DNA of 64,000 nt, from positions 2,294,001 to 2,358,000 of the forward strand of contig OZ251535.1 in the NCBI GenBank assembly GCA_965243165.1, read 5' to 3'. Source of the stretch: CATQHD01 sp965243165. Its GTDB lineage: Bacteria; Actinomycetota; Acidimicrobiia; Spongiisociales; Spongiisociaceae. The position numbers and the translations under genes were made by a program. The notes beneath the pieces were generated by a model that saw nothing but the letters and a program-made list of their open reading frames with translations, was not told the DNA's origin and did no database searches. Positions within the stretch are counted from its first letter, which is position 1. Each line of letters starts with the position of its first letter. Of this stretch, positions 1-8,653 are shown in pieces.

Positions 1-2
1 TC

Positions 3-1025
3 GTCCCCACCACCACAACCGCCGCGACCACCACCACCGTTCGGACCGGGGAGCCGGGCAGCGGGGGCCCGGTCGATCCGAACCCGCCGGCGGTGATCGA
101 GCCGACCACCACGACCACCGCACCAGCGGAAGCTGCCACCACCACGACCGCCGCGACCACCACCACCGTTCGGACCGGGGAGCCGGGCAGCGGGGGCCCG
201 GTCGATCCGAACCCGCCGGCGGTGATCGAGCCGACCACCACGACCACCGCACCAACGGCAACGACCACGACCGCGCCAACCACGACCGCGCCAACCACGA
301 CCACGACCACCGCACCACCAACAACCACAACCACCGCCGCGCCAACCACAACCACCGCACCAACGACGACAACCACCACCGCACCAACGACAACCTACTA
401 CTACAACAATCGGCCGGTGCCCGCAGGGGTTGTGGCCGGGCGCGTCGTGATGAGGTACGGTTATGAGCACGGATGGACGGATTCCGATGGACGGAGCGGC
501 AGCTTGTTGTGGTTCGAATCCTACATCCGCGACTACGATGTCGACGTCTTGGAGGATCGGGAACTTTCCTTATGGGCGGAATCAGCCGAGAGCAACGCCA
601 GGCTTCACACCTGGGGCACCGGCGGCCGCGCGATCCAGCCTTACGGTTATTGGCAATACCGTCCATCCTACGGGCCATCCCGCCAAGCGTATTTGTTCTC
701 GACAGTACTTTTGTCCGCAGGAGCGACTGGGGTCCATTTCATTCCGCACCGCAGCGGCAGCCTGCCTCCCGGACATCCTGATATGCCCACGGCCAACACT
801 CGAATGCCCCGGCTTCATATCACCTTCGTGCCGTATGAAATCCAAGAAGCGAAAGTCTATATGTGGCCTCTTTGGAGCGTGACATCCCGCGGGCAACCGC
901 GCCCGGGGCGGCCCGGCACCACCTCGATAGATTCCCACGCCGTAGAGGAGGTTTCAGCGATGCCGGAGCGCGCAAAAGCAGGGGCCGAAAGCAACGGATA
1001 CTCCGCGCCTGCAGCCGCGGGCTAG
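3..1025 (+). CDS. Thr-rich secreted SLH-family paralogue, 5' end missing
   Basis: The reading frame is open from the window edge, so the start and presumably an N-terminal SLH-like domain lie outside. The visible part begins with Thr/Pro-rich linker modules (VRTGEPG, then GPVDPNPP, then VIEPTTTTT, repeated), followed by a long TTT/APT linker. The C-terminal domain starts near nt 440 (RYGYEHGWTDSDG, then GSLLWFESYIRDYDVDV) and ends with the segment AMPERAKAGAESNGYSAP. That C-terminal domain is closely related to the one in the gene at 3478-4731. The linker is typical of cell-wall-spanning stalks, so a surface-exposed role is likely; ligand unknown. It is the first of four tandem paralogues on the + strand. 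Unsure only about the missing start. Confidence 0.75.
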   Translation, partial: VPTTTTAATTTTVRTGEPGSGGPVDPNPPAVIEPTTTTTAPAEAATTTTAATTTTVRTGEPGSGGPVDPNPPAVIEPTTTTTAPTATTTTAPTTTAPTTTTTTAPPTTTTTAAPTTTTAPTTTTTTAPTTTYYYNNRPVPAGVVAGRVVMRYGYEHGWTDSDGRSGSLLWFESYIRDYDVDVLEDRELSLWAESAESNARLHTWGTGGRAIQPYGYWQYRPSYGPSRQAYLFSTVLLSAGATGVHFIPHRSGSLPPGHPDMPTANTRMPRLHITFVPYEIQEAKVYMWPLWSVTSRGQPRPGRPGTTSIDSHAVEEVSAMPERAKAGAESNGYSAPAAAG

Positions 1026-1055
1026 CAACAAGGTCAGACCGAGGAGGACAACGAG

Positions 1056-2384
1056 ATGCGTTCGACGATGAAGACCCGGGTGGCCGTTGCCGCGGCGGCC
1101 GCGACGGCTCTGATGGGGATAGGCGTTGGTTTGGTGCTGGGGCAGACCACCTTCAACGACGTCCCCGACTCGGACCCGCGCTCAGAGGACATCGACTACG
1201 CAGCCGCCCAAGGCTGGTTCCGCGGCTACCCGGACGGTTCGTTCCGACCCGACCGGCAAATCTCTGAGGATCAGCTGGCCCGGGTGATCAGACGGGCCCA
1301 TCCCGGTCTGAACAGGGGCGACGCGGCGGTCTTCCTCCGAGGCGGCGCCGACCGGCTGCGGACCGCCGGCCTCACCACCACGGCCGTCACGACCACCACC
1401 CTCCGAACCGGCGGCCCGGGCGGCGGGGCTCCTGTCGAGCCGGGCGGCGGGGGTCCGGTCGATCCGAACCCGCCGGTTGCGGTCGAACCGACCACTGCGA
1501 CCACAGCCACCCCCGCTGGAGCAGCAACCACCACCACGACTTCCACCGAAGCCGGAACAACCACCACAACCACCGGCTCTGGCGGAATCATCAGAATCGA
1601 CGCTACCGGCGGCGAGACCACGACCACGACCGAGCCGTCCGGCCCCACGACCACGGTTCCGGCCGGGGTGGGTGAACGCAACGTGGTGAGGGCCGGCTTC
1701 GATGCCGGCTGGAGGAGTGCCGAAGGTCAGAACGGCAGCCTCTTCTGGTTGGAGTTCGACATCAGCGGTTACAGATTCCCCGACGATGCGTATCTCTCCA
1801 ACTGGTGGCAGGCGAACGGATCCGCCCAGGTGACCATCACCGGCCGGGACGACGGCGGCCGGGCTGTTGTCCGCCGAGTGAGTATAGAAAGCAACCCGAG
1901 CACCTTCTACCCGTTCCAAATCGAAAGTGTGGAAGTGACATGCAACCACGACTGCACCTACGAAAGCAACATGGCGATGCCGGCGGGCACGAGAAACTGG
2001 GCCGAACAGTTCGGTTACACCAAGCCTTCCGCCGCCACTACCACGACCACGACCTCGACCACGCAACCGGCGCCGAGTCCGACCTTCGTCTACGGCAAAG
2101 AAGACGGTTGGAGGAACAAGCGCAACGTAGCCGGCAGCGTCGTGTGGTGGGAGTTCCGAAACTGGGGCTCGGCTACGCTATGGGCGACTATCAACATGAG
2201 CTACGGAGGAAGCCTCATAATCGAAGAGGACGAACCCTACCCCTATTGGTTCTCGCTGCGGGATGAGGCATTCAGTATCACGAGCATCAGTTGCAACGGA
2301 TGCACCGCGACGGAATCCTCCACGATGCCCGACAGTACCCGAAACCAGCTGACAGCAGACGGCTACACCAAATCAGACGGATAG
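1056..2384 (+). CDS. Secreted SLH-like domain protein with Thr-rich linkers and two beta domains
   Basis: 442 residues; ATG preceded by a good GAGGAG site. Residues 1-30 look like a signal peptide or anchor (MKTRVAVAAAAATALMG). Residues about 31-85 form an SLH-like domain (TFNDVPDSDP, AAAQGWFRGYPDGSFRPD, QLARVIRRAHPG). A Thr/Gly/Pro linker follows. The first C-terminal domain (about 205-325) carries GWRSAEGQNGSLFWLEF and two Cys (TCNHDC). After a second Thr linker comes another domain (about 345-442) with GWRNKRNVAGSVVWWEF and a CNGC pair. Each domain ends with an S/M-MP-x-(S/G)TR motif, suggesting internal duplication of one fold. Probably a wall- or S-layer-associated surface protein; function unknown. 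It lies 30 nt after the first paralogue and 22 nt before the next. Confidence 0.8.
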   Translation: MRSTMKTRVAVAAAAATALMGIGVGLVLGQTTFNDVPDSDPRSEDIDYAAAQGWFRGYPDGSFRPDRQISEDQLARVIRRAHPGLNRGDAAVFLRGGADRLRTAGLTTTAVTTTTLRTGGPGGGAPVEPGGGGPVDPNPPVAVEPTTATTATPAGAATTTTTSTEAGTTTTTTGSGGIIRIDATGGETTTTTEPSGPTTTVPAGVGERNVVRAGFDAGWRSAEGQNGSLFWLEFDISGYRFPDDAYLSNWWQANGSAQVTITGRDDGGRAVVRRVSIESNPSTFYPFQIESVEVTCNHDCTYESNMAMPAGTRNWAEQFGYTKPSAATTTTTTSTTQPAPSPTFVYGKEDGWRNKRNVAGSVVWWEFRNWGSATLWATINMSYGGSLIIEEDEPYPYWFSLRDEAFSITSISCNGCTATESSTMPDSTRNQLTADGYTKSDG

Positions 2385-2406
2385 CCCTGCATCGAGGAGG
2401 TTCAAA

Positions 2407-3351
2407 ATGAGGCTGAAATCGAATATCCCGGCCCTGGTGACTTCGGTGGCGGCAGCGGCAATTTTGATGGGAATAGGCGTTGGGCTGGTGGTTGGGCAAA
2501 CCGTCTTCAACGACGTTCCCGATTCGGACCCGCGCATAGAGGACATCCAATACGCAGCCGCGCAGGGCTGGTTCCAGGGCTACCCGGACGGCTCGTTCCG
2601 ACCCGACCAGGAAATCTCCGAAGGACAGCTGGCCAAGGTGATACGGCGGGCCCGGCCCGGTATTACCAGGGGCGACGCGGCCGTATTCCTCCGGGGCGGC
2701 GTCGACCGGCTGGAGGCGACCGTCACCACCACCACGACCGCCGCAACCACCACCACCGCCGCCGCCGCAACCACCACCACCGTTCGGACCGGCGAACCGG
2801 GCGGTGAAGGCCCTGTCGGTCCCGGCGGTGAGGGTCCGGTCGATCCGAACCCGCCGGTGGTGATCGAACCGACCACTACAACCACGGCGCCGTCCGAACC
2901 TGCGGCCACTACAACCACCGAACCTGCAGCCGCAACCACCACTGAACCTACAGCCGCCGACAGTCCGACTTTGGTCTACGGCGGAGAGAGCGACTGGATG
3001 GACTCGAGGGGAGTAATAGGCAGCATCGCGTGGTGGGAGTTCCGAAACTGGGGTTCGGCCGCGCAAACCGCAAGGCTGACTACCGTCTGGGGTAACACTG
3101 TCGAAGTCAAAGACGGTGTAGCCTTCAACGAGCCGGAAGGATACAGGCCCTATGTCTTTGCAATAGATGTGGACCAAAAACGTTATTCGTTGGGCCGCTC
3201 TCATGCCGACGAGGTAATACCCCGCTTCAGAATCACCGGAGCCGAGTGCGACATCGCATGCACGACAATGGAATCCTCCTCGTCGATACCCGCCGCCATC
3301 CGGCAGCAGTTGGCCTCGGACGGCTTCGCCGGGCCCGCCGGATCAGGATAG
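2407..3351 (+). CDS. Secreted SLH-like domain protein, single beta domain
   Basis: 314 residues; start chosen because of an optimal GAGGAGG 8 nt upstream. Signal-like N terminus, SLH-like domain (VFNDVPDSDPRIEDIQYAAAQGWFQGYPDGSF region, residues about 33-90), Thr-rich linker with the GEPGGEGPV module, and one C-terminal domain (about 180-314) of the type found last in the preceding gene (VYGGESDWMDSRG, GSIAWWEFRNWGSA, CDIACTTMESSSSIP). Likely a cell-surface protein. Its last 50 nt are repeated at 4755-4806, next to fumC, so it appears to derive from, or be the parent of, a gene that once abutted fumC. Confidence 0.8.
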   Translation: MRLKSNIPALVTSVAAAAILMGIGVGLVVGQTVFNDVPDSDPRIEDIQYAAAQGWFQGYPDGSFRPDQEISEGQLAKVIRRARPGITRGDAAVFLRGGVDRLEATVTTTTTAATTTTAAAATTTTVRTGEPGGEGPVGPGGEGPVDPNPPVVIEPTTTTTAPSEPAATTTTEPAAATTTEPTAADSPTLVYGGESDWMDSRGVIGSIAWWEFRNWGSAAQTARLTTVWGNTVEVKDGVAFNEPEGYRPYVFAIDVDQKRYSLGRSHADEVIPRFRITGAECDIACTTMESSSSIPAAIRQQLASDGFAGPAGSG

Positions 3352-3425
3352 GACTCCCCCCTCGGTCATGGGCGGTCAGCGGCATCATCACGGTCGTCTC
3401 CAAGTTGCCGTTTTGGCGGCCCCGG
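3343..3425 (-). pseudogene. Decayed fumC 3' fragment with internal deletion
   Basis: Directly after the preceding stop codon the sequence matches two separate pieces of the intact fumC gene downstream. 3343-3370 matches the fumC 3' end (4798-4826) almost base for base, and 3371-3420 matches 5098-5145 (ATGGGCG-TCAGCGGCATCATC, then GTTGCCGTT). The roughly 270 nt between them in fumC are missing. It cannot encode a protein. It shows that a duplication carrying the end of fumC once took place here. Confidence 0.7.
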
Positions 3426-3477
3426 TTTATAATCGGAGCAGGTATAGATAGGGGGAAGCACGAGCGAAGGAGGCCCG

Positions 3478-4731
3478 GTGCGGTACAGGAACACGGCTTG
3501 GATTGCCGCGGTGATAATGGCGCTCGGCGCGGGTATGGTGCTGGGACAGAACACCTTCGACGACGTTCCCGACTCGGACCCGCGCATAGAGGACATCCAA
3601 TACGCAGCCGCGCAGGGCTGGTTCCAAGGCTATCCAGACGGCTCGTTCCGACCCGACCAGGAAATCTCCGAAGGGCAGCTGGCCAAGGTGATACGACGGG
3701 CCCGCCCCGGTATGACCCGAGGCGACGCCGCGGTCTTCATCCGGGCCGGCATCGACCAGCTGCAGACGGTCGCCCCCACCACCACAACCGCCGCGACCGC
3801 AACCACCACCACCGTTCAGACCGGCGAACCGGGCGGTGAAGGCCCTGCCGAGCCGGGCAACGGAGGTCCGGTCGACCCGAACCCCCCGGTGGTGATAGAG
3901 CCGACCACCACAACCGCCGCCCCAGCGGAAGCGACAACCACCACCACGACTTGCAAACGCAACCGGTTCCGGTTGCGCTGCGACTTCACCGCATCAACAA
4001 CAACCACCACACCAGCGGCGACCACCACCACCGTTCGGACCAGCGAACCGGGCGGTGAGGGTCCGGTCGACCCGAACCCGCCGGTGGTGATCGAGCCGAC
4101 CACCACGACCACCGCACCAACGACGACGACCACCACACCACCAACGACGACAACCACAACCACCGCACCGGCGAACACCTACTACTTCAACAGTCGGCCG
4201 GTTCCCGCAGGGGCGGCCGCAGGGGTGGAGGCCGGGCGCCTCGTCATGAGATATGGTTATGAGCACGGATGGACGGATTCCAATGGGCAGAGCGGCAGCT
4301 TGTTCTGGTTCGAATCCTACATCCGCGACTACGATGTCGACGTCTTCGAGGATCGGGTGCTCTCCTTCTGGGCGCAGGAAGCCGAGAACAACGTCAGTTT
4401 CACCCCCTCCGATATCCGCGGGATCTCTTCGTATTTCAGAACAGGATGGACTGGGGTTCATTTCATACTGCACCGCCCCGACAGCCTGCCTCCCGGACGT
4501 CCTGATTTTCCCACGGACAACACTCGAATGCCCCGGCTTCATATTAAATTTGTACCGTTTGAAATCCACGAAGTGAGTACCTATATGTGGCCTCTTAAGA
4601 ACAGTTTCGGGCCCGGGCGCAGCACCGCCGCGATCAGTTCCCACTCCTTGGAGGAGGTTTCAGAGATGCCGGAACGCGCAAAGGACGGAGCCGAATACAA
4701 CGGATACTCCGCGCCTGTCGCGAACTCGTAA
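3478..4731 (+). CDS. Secreted SLH-like domain protein with long Thr-rich stalk
   Basis: 417 residues from a GTG start with GAAGGAGG 4-5 nt upstream. The N terminus is signal-like (WIAAVIMALGAGMVLG). The SLH-like domain spans residues about 22-80 and is nearly identical to that of the preceding paralogue. Residues about 95-235 are Thr/Pro linker, with an odd charged insert (CKRNRFRLRCDF) interrupting the Thr runs. The C-terminal domain (about 240-417) has RYGYEHGWTDSNG, GSLFWFESYIRDYDVDVFED and the end motif EMPERAKDGAEYNGYSAP, matching the first gene of the array. Surface localisation inferred; ligand unknown. Confidence 0.8.
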   Translation: MRYRNTAWIAAVIMALGAGMVLGQNTFDDVPDSDPRIEDIQYAAAQGWFQGYPDGSFRPDQEISEGQLAKVIRRARPGMTRGDAAVFIRAGIDQLQTVAPTTTTAATATTTTVQTGEPGGEGPAEPGNGGPVDPNPPVVIEPTTTTAAPAEATTTTTTCKRNRFRLRCDFTASTTTTTPAATTTTVRTSEPGGEGPVDPNPPVVIEPTTTTTAPTTTTTTPPTTTTTTTAPANTYYFNSRPVPAGAAAGVEAGRLVMRYGYEHGWTDSNGQSGSLFWFESYIRDYDVDVFEDRVLSFWAQEAENNVSFTPSDIRGISSYFRTGWTGVHFILHRPDSLPPGRPDFPTDNTRMPRLHIKFVPFEIHEVSTYMWPLKNSFGPGRSTAAISSHSLEEVSEMPERAKDGAEYNGYSAPVANS

Positions 4732-4754
4732 CGAGGTCAGCCCCGATTATTCAT

Positions 4755-4806
4755 CCGTAAGCAGGTGACTTCGGACGGCTTGGCCGGACCCGCCGGATCA
4801 GGATAG
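4755..4806 (+). pseudogene. Residual 3' end of an SLH-array paralogue
   Basis: The 52 nt ending in TAG at 4804-4806 match the last 50 nt of the gene at 2407-3351 (GCAGGTGACTTCGGACGGCT against GCAGTTGGCCTCGGACGGCT, then the shared end CCCGCCGGATCAGGATAG). No reading frame enters it from the array gene upstream, so it is a leftover of a gene that once abutted fumC. It overlaps the last codons of fumC on the other strand. Confidence 0.6.
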
Positions 4807-6234
4807 GACTCCACCCTCGGTCATCCGCTCGAGGTCGAGGGTGCGGTCCAGCTCATCGGCGTCCATCAGGCCCTTTTCCAGGACCACCTCGCGGATGGTG
4901 CGGCCCGAGGCGAAAGCTTCCTTGGCGACCTCGGCGCCTTTGTCGTAGCCGATGCGGGGGTTGAGGGCGGTAACCGCGATCAGGTTGGCCTCGGCCAGCT
5001 CGGCGGCGCGGATCCGGTCGGCCTCTATGCCCTCTATGCACCGCTCCCAGAGGACGGCGGCGGCGTTGGCCAGCAGCTCGATCGATTCGAGCAGGTTATG
5101 GGCGATCAGCGGCATCATCGTGTTCAGCTCCAGGTTGCCGTTGGCGCCTCCCCACGTGACGGCGGCGTCGTTGCCGATCACCTGGGCGGCCACCTGCATG
5201 ACCATCTCGGGGATCACCGGGTTGACCTTGCCGGGCATGATCGAGGAGCCGGGCTGGAGGGCCGGGAGCCGGATCTCGGCCAGGCCGGTGCGGGGGCCGG
5301 ACGAGAGCCAGCGCAGGTCGTTGACGATCTTGAACAGCGACACCGCAACGGTCTTCAGCGCCCCCGACGCCATCACCGCCGCGTCCTTGGCGGCCTGGGC
5401 TTCGAAATGGTTTTCGGCCTCGCGGAACGGGCAGCCGGTCTCGGCGGCGATCAGCCGGATGACCGCCGCGGCGAACCCGGCGGGGGCGTTGAGGCCGGTT
5501 CCCACCGCGGTCCCGCCCAGCGCCAGCTCGTCGAGGCCGGGCAGCGCCGCCCGCAGCCGTTCGACGCCCCGGCGGACCTGCATCCCGTAGGCGGAGAACT
5601 CCTGGCCGAGGGTCACCGGGGTGGCGTCCATCAGGTGGGTGCGCCCCGATTTGACCGCATCGGCGAACTCGACCGCCTTTTCCTCCAGCGACCGGGCCAA
5701 GGCCTCCAGCGCGGGCGTCAGGTCTTCGCGGACGGCGGACGCCGCGGCCACGTGGACGGCGGTGGGAAACACGTCGTTGGACGACTGTCCGAAGTTGACG
5801 TGGTCGTTGGGGTGGACCCGGCGTCCGGCCGCCTCCCCGCCGAGCATCTGAGCCGCCCGGGCGGCGATCACCTCGTTGGCGTTGGTGTTGGTGGAGGTGC
5901 CCGACCCGGTCTGGAAGACGTCGAGCACGAACTGGCCGTCGTGAAGCCCCTCGGCAACCTCGGCGGCGGCCTGCTCGACGGCGGAAGCAACATCTTCTGG
6001 CAGGAAGCCGGCCTCCCGGGCGGCCCGGGCGGCAGCGCCCTTGATCAGGCCGAGGGCCCAGATGAAGCGCCGCCCGAACCGCAGCCCGGAGATCGGAAAG
6101 TTCTCGACCGCCCGCTGCGTGGAAGCCCCGTACAGCGCCTCGGACGGCACCGCGACCTCGCCCATCGAATCTCTCTCTATTCGGACGTCCACAGCTTCCC
6201 CCGGACTGCTTGGCGGGCGGTCGGGGTCAGACAT
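4798..6234 (-). CDS. fumC: Fumarate hydratase class II
   Basis: 478 residues, the expected length for class II fumarase, which interconverts fumarate and malate in the TCA cycle without an iron-sulfur cluster. The superfamily signature GSSIMPGKVNPV is present near residue 330, along with the substrate-site motifs SGRTHLMDATP and GSGTSTNTNANEV. The upstream ATG at 6234 was kept because it overlaps the sufC stop by 8 nt, which suggests translational coupling; an internal ATG (MGEVAVP) is the alternative start. Last gene of the sufD-Rieske-sufC-fumC run. Its 3' end is duplicated in decayed form at 3343-3425. Confidence 0.95.
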   Translation of the reverse strand: MSDPDRPPSSPGEAVDVRIERDSMGEVAVPSEALYGASTQRAVENFPISGLRFGRRFIWALGLIKGAAARAAREAGFLPEDVASAVEQAAAEVAEGLHDGQFVLDVFQTGSGTSTNTNANEVIAARAAQMLGGEAAGRRVHPNDHVNFGQSSNDVFPTAVHVAAASAVREDLTPALEALARSLEEKAVEFADAVKSGRTHLMDATPVTLGQEFSAYGMQVRRGVERLRAALPGLDELALGGTAVGTGLNAPAGFAAAVIRLIAAETGCPFREAENHFEAQAAKDAAVMASGALKTVAVSLFKIVNDLRWLSSGPRTGLAEIRLPALQPGSSIMPGKVNPVIPEMVMQVAAQVIGNDAAVTWGGANGNLELNTMMPLIAHNLLESIELLANAAAVLWERCIEGIEADRIRAAELAEANLIAVTALNPRIGYDKGAEVAKEAFASGRTIREVVLEKGLMDADELDRTLDLERMTEGGVLS

Positions 6235-7033
6235 CGAACGGGGTGTCGGTGAAATAGTCGCTTGCTTTCCGCCGGGCGGAGGCGGGGGCCGGGGCCGTCA
6301 GACCGAGGCGGGACCGCACCGCGTCGTATCCGCCCCGCTCCAGCTCGTCGGCCAGCTCGGGGCCGCCCGAGTCGACGATGCGCCCGTCGATCATGATGTG
6401 GACCCGGTCGGGCTCGAGGTAGGCGAGGATGCGGCTGTAGTGGGTGATGATCAGCACGGCCGTATCGCCGCTCCGCATCTCCGACACCGCCGCCGCCACC
6501 TCCCGCACTGCATCTATGTCGAGGCCCGAATCGATCTCGTCGAGCACCGCCGCCTTGGGCGCCAGCACCGACATCTGGAACACCTCGGAGCGCTTCTGCT
6601 CCCCTCCCGACAGGTTGCTGTTGACCGCCCGGCCGAGGAAGGGCGCCATCCCGAACCGCCGGGCTTCGGAAGCGATGCGGCGGCCCGCCTCCTGCGGCGC
6701 CGCTCCGAGGGAATCGGCCGCTTCCTCCATGAACACCCCCAGGCGCAGGCCCGGCACTTCCATCGGGTATTGGAAAGCCTGGAGCAGCCCGGCCCGGGCC
6801 CGCTCGTCCACCGCCATCTCGTTTATGGACTCTCCGTCCAGGAGGATCCTCCCGGAGACCCGGTACCCGGATTTCCCGGACATGACGTGGCAGAGGGTGG
6901 ACTTGCCGGACCCGTTGGGCCCCATGACGGCATGCACCTCGCCGCGGGGCACCTCCAGATCGACCCCTTTGAGGATCTCCAACCCCCCCAGCGAAGCCCT
7001 CACTCCTTCCAAGCGGAGCACCGCCCGGCTCAT
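6227..7033 (-). CDS. sufC: Fe-S cluster assembly ATPase SufC
   Basis: 268 residues from the ATG at 7033 (MSRAVLRLEG); the much longer frame upstream is the antisense of other genes. ABC-type ATPase: Walker A GPNGSGKST (about 35-43), the SufC-specific LSGGEQKRSE signature, Walker B KAAVLDEIDSGLD, and the switch His in LIITHYSR. SufC powers the SufBCD scaffold that builds iron-sulfur clusters in the cytoplasm. ATG and the TGA of the Rieske gene overlap as ATGA, and its own end overlaps fumC, so it sits in a tightly coupled operon. Confidence 0.95.
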   Translation of the reverse strand: MSRAVLRLEGVRASLGGLEILKGVDLEVPRGEVHAVMGPNGSGKSTLCHVMSGKSGYRVSGRILLDGESINEMAVDERARAGLLQAFQYPMEVPGLRLGVFMEEAADSLGAAPQEAGRRIASEARRFGMAPFLGRAVNSNLSGGEQKRSEVFQMSVLAPKAAVLDEIDSGLDIDAVREVAAAVSEMRSGDTAVLIITHYSRILAYLEPDRVHIMIDGRIVDSGGPELADELERGGYDAVRSRLGLTAPAPASARRKASDYFTDTPFDV

Positions 7034-7362
7034 GCTTGCCCTCCTTCCGGTCCTTCCGGCCCGGCCAACACCAGCAGCTCTCCGTCTTCGACCTTGGCCT
7101 GATAGACGGGAACCGGGCGGGTGGCGGGCAGGGAAGCGGGCTCTCCGGTGCGCACGTCGAACTCGGACCCGTGGCGGGGGCACTCTACGCCGTGGCCGAA
7201 CAGCTCGCCCTCGGACAGGGACGCCTCTGCGTGGCTGCATCGGTCGCCGATCACATGGAACTCGTCCCCGATGCGGAACACCGCCAACCGGAGGCCCGCC
7301 GCCTCCACCCGGGCGCCGCCGGGCGGGAAGCCGTCCGCCGCCCCGATCTTCATCCATTCCAT
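7030..7362 (-). CDS. Rieske [2Fe-2S] ferredoxin-like protein of the suf operon
   Basis: 110 residues. Rieske motif present: C-S-H-A-E (about residue 43-47) and ECPRHGSEF (about 60-68), supplying two Cys and two His ligands. Small Rieske proteins like this commonly lie between sufD and sufC in Actinobacteria and are annotated as non-heme iron oxygenase ferredoxin subunits. Here no oxygenase is nearby, so an electron-transfer role in cluster assembly is more likely (inference). A second in-frame ATG three codons downstream (MKIGAADGF) could also be the start. It lies 4 nt from sufD and overlaps sufC by 4 nt. Confidence 0.9.
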   Translation of the reverse strand: MEWMKIGAADGFPPGGARVEAAGLRLAVFRIGDEFHVIGDRCSHAEASLSEGELFGHGVECPRHGSEFDVRTGEPASLPATRPVPVYQAKVEDGELLVLAGPEGPEGGQA

Positions 7363-7366
7363 CGGC

Positions 7367-8653
7367 TCACTCCATTCCGGTTCCCGGACCCGCCCCTGTG
7401 AACTTGGCGGCCACCGCCCGGCGGGCAGGCGCCGCCAAGCCCGGCGCGGCCAGATCGGAGAGTATCTCGTCGAAGAAGGCCCTCACCAGGAGCGGCTCCG
7501 CCCGAGGCCTGGGGATGCCTCTGCTCATCAGGTAGTAGAGGTGATCCTCGTCCAAGGGGCCGGAGGAAGATCCGTGCCCGCACTGGAGGTCGTCGGTGAG
7601 GATCTCGAGGTTGGGCACCGAATGTACCTTGGCGCGGTCCGAGAGCACCAGGTTGCGGTTGGTCTCGAAGGCGTAGGCGCCCGCCGCCTCGTTCTCGATC
7701 CTCATCAACCCGGTCCACACCGCCCGGGCGGCGTCGGTGACCGCCCCTTTGAGGAAGATGTCGGAGGAGGTGCGCGGCCCGCGGTGGGTTACGTGGATCC
7801 GGTAGTCAAGCACCTGGGCGCCGTCGCCGAAGTAGACGCCGCCCATCCGGGCGGACGATCCCTGCCCGGCCAAGACGAGGTCCAGCCGCTGGCGGGCGTA
7901 GCGCCCCCCCAGCCCGATCTCGCCGATGCGCACCGAGGCGTCCCGTTCGGCTTCGCACCGATGGCGGGCCACCAGCCGGGCCTGGTCTTCCAGGAGCTGC
8001 ACCACCGTTACGGACAGCTGGGCGTTGCGGCCGGCCAGCACCTCCACCACCGGACAGACCAACGCCTCGGCGCCCGGGAGAGAGCGGTACAACACCACCA
8101 CCGACCCCTCCGAGTTGGGCCCGGCCAGCACCGCCAGCCGGGGGAAGCTGACCGCTCCGGCGGAGACTGCCTGGACGTCCACCACCGCCGGCGCCGAGAC
8201 CGCCCGGCCGGCGGGGATGACGACCACCCCGCCGGGCGGGCCGAAGGCCTGATTGGCGGCGGTGAAGATATCGGCGGCGGGCGGGTCGGAGGCGCCGAGG
8301 AGGGCGATCCGGTCGTCCTCGATGTCCAACACCCCCCCAACCGTGATCTCCCCGCTGCGGGCGGACACCAAGCCGCCGTCCACCATGGTCATCCGGGCGG
8401 AGGCCCCGTCGAGGGCTTCCAGGTACTCGTCGCTTCCCAGCAGTCCGGCCCCCTCATGGGCCGGGGCGAAATCGCCCAGGTCGAAGTCGAGGTCCACGTA
8501 TTTCCAGTCCTCGTCCCCCCGGCCGGGCATGGACGCCGCCGACCACGCCTCGAATCCGCGCCGGCGGCGCTCCGCCAGCCACTCGGGCTCGGCGCGGTCG
8601 GGTTCGGGAAAGGCTGCGTAGGGCGGCGGCCCGGGCAAGTGCTCATCCTCCAT
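7367..8653 (-). CDS. sufD: Fe-S cluster assembly protein SufD
   Basis: 428 residues. The N-terminal RGDEDWKYVDLDFDL segment and the C-terminal beta-helix region (LEILTDDLQCGHGSSSGPLDEDHLYYLMSRG) are characteristic of SufD, the SufB paralogue that completes the SufBCD scaffold. The C-terminal motif QCGHG-S contains the conserved Cys and His used at the SufB-SufD interface. First gene of the run sufD-Rieske-sufC-fumC. Unusually, its normal partner sufB is not adjacent but 5.1 kb away. Confidence 0.93.
   Translation of the reverse strand: MEDEHLPGPPPYAAFPEPDRAEPEWLAERRRRGFEAWSAASMPGRGDEDWKYVDLDFDLGDFAPAHEGAGLLGSDEYLEALDGASARMTMVDGGLVSARSGEITVGGVLDIEDDRIALLGASDPPAADIFTAANQAFGPPGGVVVIPAGRAVSAPAVVDVQAVSAGAVSFPRLAVLAGPNSEGSVVVLYRSLPGAEALVCPVVEVLAGRNAQLSVTVVQLLEDQARLVARHRCEAERDASVRIGEIGLGGRYARQRLDLVLAGQGSSARMGGVYFGDGAQVLDYRIHVTHRGPRTSSDIFLKGAVTDAARAVWTGLMRIENEAAGAYAFETNRNLVLSDRAKVHSVPNLEILTDDLQCGHGSSSGPLDEDHLYYLMSRGIPRPRAEPLLVRAFFDEILSDLAAPGLAAPARRAVAAKFTGAGPGTGME

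Noticed and set aside
3816..4178. Val-rich frame opposite the Thr-rich linker
   Set aside because: Poly-Val is the antisense reading of ACC/ACG Thr repeats; no start site or homology.
7030..7362. Aromatic-ring dioxygenase ferredoxin subunit
   Set aside because: No oxygenase subunits nearby; the position between sufD and sufC indicates a suf-associated role.
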